Both the position numbers and the translations under genes were made by a program. From Nitrospirota bacterium (GTDB lineage Bacteria; Nitrospirota; Thermodesulfovibrionia; Thermodesulfovibrionales; JdFR-85), in NCBI GenBank assembly GCA_013152195.1, contig JAADGU010000004.1, positions 1 through 9,707 of the forward strand: 9,707 nt of DNA. Direction: 5' to 3'. Position 1 is the first letter of the stretch. Each line of letters begins with the position of its first letter. The notes under the pieces were generated by a model. The model searched no databases, was not told where the DNA came from, and saw only the letters and a program-made list of their open reading frames with translations. Positions 5,460 to 9,707 of this stretch are shown one piece after another.

Positions 5460-7898
5460 ATGATAGAACTGACGATTAACGGCAAAAAACTCCAGGCCAG
5501 AAAAGGCATGACAATACTTAACGTGGCAAGGGAGAACAACATATACATACCCCATCTATGCTGGGACAGGAGGCTGAAGCCCTACGGGGGGTGCAGGCTC
5601 TGCCTTGTAGAGGTTGAGGGGCAGAGAAAGCTGATGGCGTCGTGCTCCTCACCTGCTGAAAACGGAATGGTCGTTCATACCGACACCCCCGCACTGCAAA
5701 AGGCAAGGAAGACAGTGCTTGAGCTCCTGCTCGTCCATCACCCCCTTGACTGCCCGATATGCGACAAGGCCGGTGAGTGCAGCCTCCAGGACCTTGCATA
5801 CAAATACGGTCCTTCACAGAGCCGGTTCTATGGTGAGAGGAAACACGATCCAGAGGCAACAAGCCCCCTGATTGACCGTAACCCCAACAGGTGCATACTT
5901 TGCGGCCGCTGCGTAAGGGTCTGCTGGGAACACCAGGGCGTTGGGGCAATAAACCTGATCGGCCGTGGTTTCAAGACAAAGATAAGTCCTGCCTTTGAAG
6001 AGACCCTTGACTGCGAATTCTGCGGCCAGTGCATTGATACCTGCCCTGTTGGCGCCCTCGGGGCAAAGCCATATAAATACATGGCAAGGGCGTGGTTCCT
6101 TGAAAGCCGGGACAGTATCTGTCCCTACTGCGGCGTGGGCTGCACTCTCACCCTTGACCTCAGGGAAGGAAAGATTTTGAGGGTCAGAGGGGTAGAGGGC
6201 AAGGGGGTAAACAACGGCGACCTCTGTGGAAAGGGGAGGTTCGGCTTTGACTTCATTTATGGTGAGTCACGGCTGAAGACCCTTATCAAGACGGACGGTG
6301 AATTCAGGGAGGCTTCCTGGGAGGAGGCACTTTATTATGTTGCAGAAAAACTGAGGACAATAAAGGAAGAACACGGCCCGGAGGCCATAGGGGCAATCGG
6401 TTCACCAAGGACAACACTTGAAGACAATTACATGCTCCAGAAATTCATGCGTGAGGCGATCGGTACCGACAACCTGGACACATCAGCAAGGCTCGGCTAT
6501 GCCTGGGTGCTGAAAGGCATGGAAGAGACTTACGGGATAAAACTGAACCCCGTAAAGCTCGACTCCCCCATCGGCAAGGAGGTTATACTCGTCCTTGAAT
6601 CAGACATCACCTCCACCCATCCCATCTTCGGGCTTAAATTTCTTGAGGCAAAGCTTGAGGGCTCACGCCTGTTGATTGTGGAGCCGAGAAAGACAAAGCT
6701 TGCAAGACATGCATCAGCGTGGTTAAGGATAAGGCCCGGAACCTCGACCGCTTTTCTCAACGGCCTGATCAACTATGCACTGGCCGGAGGAATTCACCTG
6801 AAGAAGGATATTACAACAGAGGGGCTTGATGAGCTTCAGGAAGCTGTAAAGGACTTTACACCCCAAAAGGTATCAGAGATAACAGGCATAAAAGAAGAAG
6901 AGTTTACAGAGATGGCAAGAGAGTTTACCATGGCAGAGAGCCGCCTCCTGGCCATGACTGTTGCAGCAGCAGAGAATCAGAAGGGTATCGAGACCGTAAG
7001 GGCTGCAGCCAATCTCCTCATGCTCCTTGGAGAGGGCCCCGAGGCATTACAGATACCGGCTGATTACTCAAATACCTACGGCGCCTGGCTCATGGGCGTA
7101 AAACCCATGGACAAGGGCAAGGACTTATATGAAATGCTTTACAATCCCGGCGCTGTCAAGGCGCTCTATCTCATGGGTGAAGACCCACTTGTCACCATGC
7201 CTGATGCAGACCGTATTGAAGAGACGATCAGGGGCCTTGACCTCCTGATAGTTCAGGACATAAGGATTTCAGAGACGGCAAAATTAGCTGATGTAATCCT
7301 GCCTGCTGCAAGCTGGGCAGAGAAGGAAGGCACATTTATAAACTCGGAGGGGCTGCCCCAGCCTGTACCAAAGGTGGTTGCAGCCACAGGGGATTCCATA
7401 GCTGACTGGATGATACTGCGCAATCTTGCAAGGCTTATGGGGCAGGACCTTGGAAGCATAGACCTTAAAACCATCCAGGACGAGATAAGCAGAATGCCCG
7501 TTGATGCCGGCACACAGAGATGGAGATTCGTCAACCCCGAGTGGGAGCTCAGGGAAATACCCGATGAGGAGCACCCTATTGTCCTGGTTACAGGCAATAT
7601 CATGCAGCACTCGGGAGCCCTCTCTGTTATGTCAAAGAGCCTCAGCCATGTGCTTTCTGATGCCTTTGTGCAGATAAGTCCTGAGGATGCAGGAAAGTTC
7701 GGAGTTAAGGACGGTGAGTTCATACGGATAATATCAAGGAGGGACTCGGACATAAAGGCACGAATCTCTGACGAGATACCCGAGGGGATGCTCTTTGTCC
7801 CTGTACACTTTGCCCACGCAAGGGTAAATGCCCTGACATTTGCGTCCCCCGAGGGCTCAGCCCATCTGACAGCGGTAAGAATAGAGCCAAAAACATAA
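5460..7898 (+). CDS. nuoG: NuoG/FdhA-like iron-sulfur molybdopterin-fold subunit lacking the catalytic Cys/Sec
   Basis: This is an 812-residue protein. The N-terminus is NuoG-type: 2Fe-2S ferredoxin (C34, C45, C48, C62), His-Cys 4Fe-4S (H94, C98, C101, C107), and a two-cluster ferredoxin (C145, C148, C151, C155; C185, C188, C191, C195). Residues about 214-690 have the molybdopterin oxidoreductase fold, starting with a 4Fe-4S site (C221, C224, C228, C256) and GDLCGKG. A molydopterin-dinucleotide-binding-like domain (about 705-810) ends it. In formate dehydrogenases a CARxC/U-H motif supplies the Mo ligand and catalytic His. Here the aligned stretch reads TSARLGYAW, with G346 and Y347 in their places, and there is no in-frame UGA. 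So formate oxidation is unlikely, and the protein resembles NuoG of complex I, where the site is vestigial. AGGAGG at 5444-5449 supports the ATG. It is the last gene of the operon, just before the terminator, and is probably the electron exit or scaffold subunit of the NuoEF-type complex. Confidence 0.9.
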   Translation: MIELTINGKKLQARKGMTILNVARENNIYIPHLCWDRRLKPYGGCRLCLVEVEGQRKLMASCSSPAENGMVVHTDTPALQKARKTVLELLLVHHPLDCPICDKAGECSLQDLAYKYGPSQSRFYGERKHDPEATSPLIDRNPNRCILCGRCVRVCWEHQGVGAINLIGRGFKTKISPAFEETLDCEFCGQCIDTCPVGALGAKPYKYMARAWFLESRDSICPYCGVGCTLTLDLREGKILRVRGVEGKGVNNGDLCGKGRFGFDFIYGESRLKTLIKTDGEFREASWEEALYYVAEKLRTIKEEHGPEAIGAIGSPRTTLEDNYMLQKFMREAIGTDNLDTSARLGYAWVLKGMEETYGIKLNPVKLDSPIGKEVILVLESDITSTHPIFGLKFLEAKLEGSRLLIVEPRKTKLARHASAWLRIRPGTSTAFLNGLINYALAGGIHLKKDITTEGLDELQEAVKDFTPQKVSEITGIKEEEFTEMAREFTMAESRLLAMTVAAAENQKGIETVRAAANLLMLLGEGPEALQIPADYSNTYGAWLMGVKPMDKGKDLYEMLYNPGAVKALYLMGEDPLVTMPDADRIEETIRGLDLLIVQDIRISETAKLADVILPAASWAEKEGTFINSEGLPQPVPKVVAATGDSIADWMILRNLARLMGQDLGSIDLKTIQDEISRMPVDAGTQRWRFVNPEWELREIPDEEHPIVLVTGNIMQHSGALSVMSKSLSHVLSDAFVQISPEDAGKFGVKDGEFIRIISRRDSDIKARISDEIPEGMLFVPVHFAHARVNALTFASPEGSAHLTAVRIEPKT

Positions 7899-7925
7899 GG
7901 GGTTTTAAAATCAGAGAGGATAGCG

Positions 7926-7965
7926 AAAGGGCATTGGTCCGTTTACAGCAAACCAATGCCCTTTT
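7926..7965 (+). terminator. Strong intrinsic terminator of the operon
   Basis: AAAGGGCATTGGT (7926-7938) pairs perfectly over 13 bp with ACCAATGCCCTTT (7952-7964), with a 13-nt loop, and runs into a short T-tract. It lies 28 bp after the stop of the NuoG-like gene and closes the five-gene transcript. It also stands 15 bp past the end of the convergent minus-strand reading frames, but the T-run on that side is only three long, so it is weaker in that direction. Confidence 0.88.
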
Positions 7966-7980
7966 GTAGTTTGCGTTTAA

Positions 7981-8118
7981 CTATCGTTGTTTTGCCTTAC
8001 AGCCACAATCTTCGATAAAACCATCCGGTCCGTAGAATAAAACCCGGATAGCCGGTGCTTCCTTTATTTTCTGATCAGGATGTTCTCTGAATTTTTCCGT
8101 TTGATCAATTATTAAGCC
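7981..8118 (-). pseudogene. Short unrecognised reading frame after the beta-helix gene
   Basis: A minus-strand frame opens after TAA 8121-8119 and closes at TAG 7983-7981, giving 45 codons. It overlaps the end of the beta-helix gene by 14 bp in another frame. It reads TEKFREHPDQKIKEAPAIRV and then a segment with PDGFIEDCGCKAK and two Cys. There is no ATG; only rare ATA or ATT codons lie near its 5' end, with no clear ribosome binding site. The composition looks protein-like, so it may be the tail of a lost gene, or a small ORF read by coupling or frameshift from the gene before it. I do not recognise a family. Confidence 0.25.
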
Positions 8119-9403
8119 TTAAATTCAGAGGGGGTGACAGTTTCCGCCGCGGGTGAGGATATTCATATGGTCTGTAATCACTCATCGCCGCTGGTTTTGT
8201 GTCACTCATAAAATAGTCTCTGCCTTCCTGTATAACATCAGACACGCTAAATTCACCGCAAGTCTCCGTACAACCGGCCGTTGACTTCCAGCTTAAAACC
8301 CAGGGAGCCCCAGCCTTGGTATTATTCCATAAATACACCGGTTCACTTGCCCCCTTTTTCGGATCCATGCCTACGCCGATCTGATCGTCTACGGGATAGT
8401 CTGATGGACACTGACAAGTATTATCAAAATTGGTCCATTCTGCTGTATAGCCATAATCTGTCAGATTAACCCATATGACAGAAGCCGACTCTATAACATT
8501 ATTAAAGACCCTGCCGCCCCCGCCCCGCAGTGTAAGCGCCATCCAGTAATTACCTGTATTAGTCCATGTATTATTATATACTTCCATATGTCTGACACCA
8601 CGGGGAGGGCCATTACTGGCCTTACCATGCCCATCGATTTTCATGGGTCCGTTGATTGTGTTGTAACGAAGCACAGCCCTTCCATTAGAGTTAATGTCAC
8701 ACACATAACCACGTCCATTAAAAGTATTTTCTTCAATAAAAACATTGTCTGCTCCACCAATAGAATTCGGAGTCTGCCATGAGTCAGTCGGGCCTCTAAC
8801 AAATATAAGCTCCGCATTGCCAACAGCACCGGTTATGTCGTTATTGTCAATTAGTCCATACACATTGCCGACATAAACAAAATATGCACCGGATGTGCCG
8901 CCGTTATAATCAATGTCTGTTATTCTCCATCCATTTGCCGTACCTGTTGAAAAAGCCGCAACAGGATTTGTATTTGGTCCATTTATGGTCATACTTTTAA
9001 CAGTCGCCGCAGCAGTGATTCTAATAACTCCTGCCCAACTCGTTCCAGTTTCACTTACATTAATTATGGTCTTTCCTTGCCCTGCCCCCGTAAGTATAAT
9101 GGCTTTGTTCACACTAAGGTAAGTCCCACCAGTTCCCCAGGTAGAAGTTCCCGCTGGAATAACTACAGTATCTCCCGGGTCTGCTTTGTTTATTACAGAT
9201 TGAACATCAGACATGGAAACAGAGGCGGCTGTGTAAGTAGCTGCCCATACGGTTCCCGATAATAGGGCAAGGTTAAAAATTACAAGGACTATGGCAGCAG
9301 AAATCAAATTAACTTCGAGTTTTTTCACACCCTGTAAAAATCTCTTATTACGACATTCATAAAGCTTCATAGTGTGATTCGTCCCTTTTAAGATAGTGAT
9401 CAT
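8105..9403 (-). CDS. Secreted right-handed parallel beta-helix repeat protein
   Basis: This is a 432-residue exported protein, if started at ATG 9403. A hydrophobic segment (about 33-50) followed by SGTVWA, with a likely signal peptidase cut after A54, gives a Sec signal. The start at M12 (ATG 9370-9368), with AGGG 12 nt upstream, yields a more usual signal length. The mature part begins SMSDVQSVINKADPGDTVVIPAGTSTW, the classic opening of pectate-lyase-like and polysaccharide-lyase-like beta-helices. It continues with short repeating strands ending in Asn or Gly (IDNNDI, IEENTF, LRYNTI, VYNNTW, VFNNVI). Cys pairs (C330/C332, C378/C382) may stabilise the C-terminal part. No catalytic Asp/Arg set can be assigned, so substrate and activity are unknown; carbohydrate or surface binding is plausible. 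Its ATG overlaps the stop of an upstream ORF remnant by ATGA. It is convergent with the redox operon and unrelated to it. Confidence 0.82.
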   Translation of the reverse strand: MITILKGTNHTMKLYECRNKRFLQGVKKLEVNLISAAIVLVIFNLALLSGTVWAATYTAASVSMSDVQSVINKADPGDTVVIPAGTSTWGTGGTYLSVNKAIILTGAGQGKTIINVSETGTSWAGVIRITAAATVKSMTINGPNTNPVAAFSTGTANGWRITDIDYNGGTSGAYFVYVGNVYGLIDNNDITGAVGNAELIFVRGPTDSWQTPNSIGGADNVFIEENTFNGRGYVCDINSNGRAVLRYNTINGPMKIDGHGKASNGPPRGVRHMEVYNNTWTNTGNYWMALTLRGGGGRVFNNVIESASVIWVNLTDYGYTAEWTNFDNTCQCPSDYPVDDQIGVGMDPKKGASEPVYLWNNTKAGAPWVLSWKSTAGCTETCGEFSVSDVIQEGRDYFMSDTKPAAMSDYRPYEYPHPRRKLSPPLNLRLNN

Positions 9404-9531
9404 TCTTTCTCAATTTTAAAAATTACTTTTGCCAGAGGGTCAGGACACTGCCATTCTTCTAAAATATCCAAAAGACCTTCTCCATCTTTATTTTTTATAA
9501 TCGCTCCAGTAACAGGTTGCAAGATACTACA
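9400..9531 (-). pseudogene. 3' remnant of an unrecognised gene, cut by the MITE
   Basis: A minus-strand frame of 43 codons runs from the edge of the MITE (9531) to TGA 9402-9400. It has no ATG and reads protein-like sequence, including NKDGEGLLDILEEWQCPDPL and a Lys/Glu-rich end. Its stop overlaps the beta-helix ATG as ATGA, an arrangement typical of cotranslated genes. The frame continues through the right part of the element for 11 codons before meeting TGA at 9567-9565. I read it as the tail of a longer gene whose 5' part was displaced by the insertion. The 29 bases beyond the element do not restore the frame if a TA duplication is removed, because a TAG appears, so the remnant may also be independently decayed. 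Confidence 0.4.
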
Positions 9532-9678
9532 TAGAGTCTGTGTATAAATATAAGAATTGTGCCGTCATTCCCGCGGTCTATTGAGCGGGAATCCACTCTT
9601 TTCAATAAGTTCTGGATGTCCGATTACAGGCTTCGGGCATGACAAAAATAAAGAATGTCAGTTTATACACAGACTCTA
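9532..9678. mobile_element. 147-bp MITE-like element with perfect 17-bp terminal inverted repeats
   Basis: TAGAGTCTGTGTATAAA (9532-9548) is exactly inverted as TTTATACACAGACTCTA (9662-9678). The outer TA at both ends could be a TA target duplication, as made by IS630/mariner-type transposases, leaving 15-bp repeats. No 8-bp flanking duplication is seen, which argues against an IS256-type insertion. The 113-bp interior encodes no transposase, so the element is non-autonomous and would need a partner IS elsewhere in the genome. Confidence 0.7.
9564..9643. repeat. Nested dispersed palindrome (GTCATTCCCG family) inside the MITE
   Basis: GTCATTCCCG (9564-9573) is inverted as CGGGCATGAC (9634-9643) with one mismatch. 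Within it ATTCCCGC (9567-9574) pairs perfectly with GCGGGAAT (9585-9592). GTCATTCCCGC...GCGGGAATCCA repeats are a common dispersed family in proteobacterial and related genomes. Here it forms most of the interior of the larger element. Confidence 0.6.
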
Positions 9679-9707
9679 CCTAATGCAAAGATACAAATAT
9701 TTTCCCC

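Noticed and set aside
5518..5949. 143-codon minus-strand ORF inside the NuoG-like gene
   Set aside because: It is antisense to the Cys-rich Fe-S region of a well-supported gene; its Arg/Pro/Ser-rich sequence is a codon-pattern shadow.
6490..6520. Possible selenocysteine site in the FdhA-like subunit
   Set aside because: The codons at the Mo-ligand position read GGC TAT (Gly-Tyr), with no in-frame TGA, so a hidden Sec is excluded.
7253..7753. 166-codon minus-strand ORF inside the NuoG-like gene
   Set aside because: It is antisense to conserved molybdopterin-fold sequence, has no ribosome binding site, and shows no family features.
9532..9707. CRISPR-like or attachment-site reading of the repeats near the right edge
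   Set aside because: The repeats are inverted and single, not a regularly spaced direct array, and no integrase or cas gene is near.

Overview
The window looks like a stretch of chromosome from an anaerobic bacterium of the Desulfobacterota/Nitrospirota kind. This is an inference from three things: the flavin/iron-sulfur NADH-oxidoreductase operon, a -24/-12 (sigma-54) promoter, and the dispersed palindromic repeats. The sequence alone does not fix the taxon.

Layout. Positions 1-836 (minus strand) hold the N-terminal 278 codons of a DDE (rve-type) transposase cut by the window edge, with what looks like its IS end at about 841-930. Positions 1106-1121 carry a well-matched sigma-54 promoter. 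It drives a five-gene plus-strand operon (1153-7898) that closes with a strong intrinsic terminator at 7926-7965. After that, reading the other way, come a secreted parallel beta-helix protein (8105-9403, minus), short ORF remnants on both sides of it, and a 147-bp MITE-like element (9532-9678).

The operon is the centre of interest. Its last three genes form an NADH-oxidising iron-sulfur flavoprotein module: an HndB-like 2Fe-2S thioredoxin-fold protein, a NuoF/HndC-type FMN/NADH subunit with extra N- and C-terminal Fe-S domains, and a NuoG/FdhA-like subunit with six predicted Fe-S sites. The NuoG/FdhA-like subunit has Gly where formate dehydrogenases carry the Mo-ligating Cys/Sec. No hydrogenase, formate dehydrogenase or quinone-module subunit is encoded in the window.

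The first two genes are unusual. Each begins with a complete CheY-like receiver domain with the phospho-acceptor Asp, switch Thr and Lys intact. Neither has a DNA-binding output. One receiver is fused to a GcvH-like (lipoyl-carrier-like) domain. The other is fused directly to the NuoE/HndA 2Fe-2S subunit, which should be a structural part of the enzyme. The two receivers resemble each other and are probably products of a duplication. The simplest reading is an NADH-dependent electron-transfer complex whose activity or assembly is gated by phosphorylation, and which is also controlled by sigma-54 transcription. The sequence shows the domains and their order; the gating is inference.
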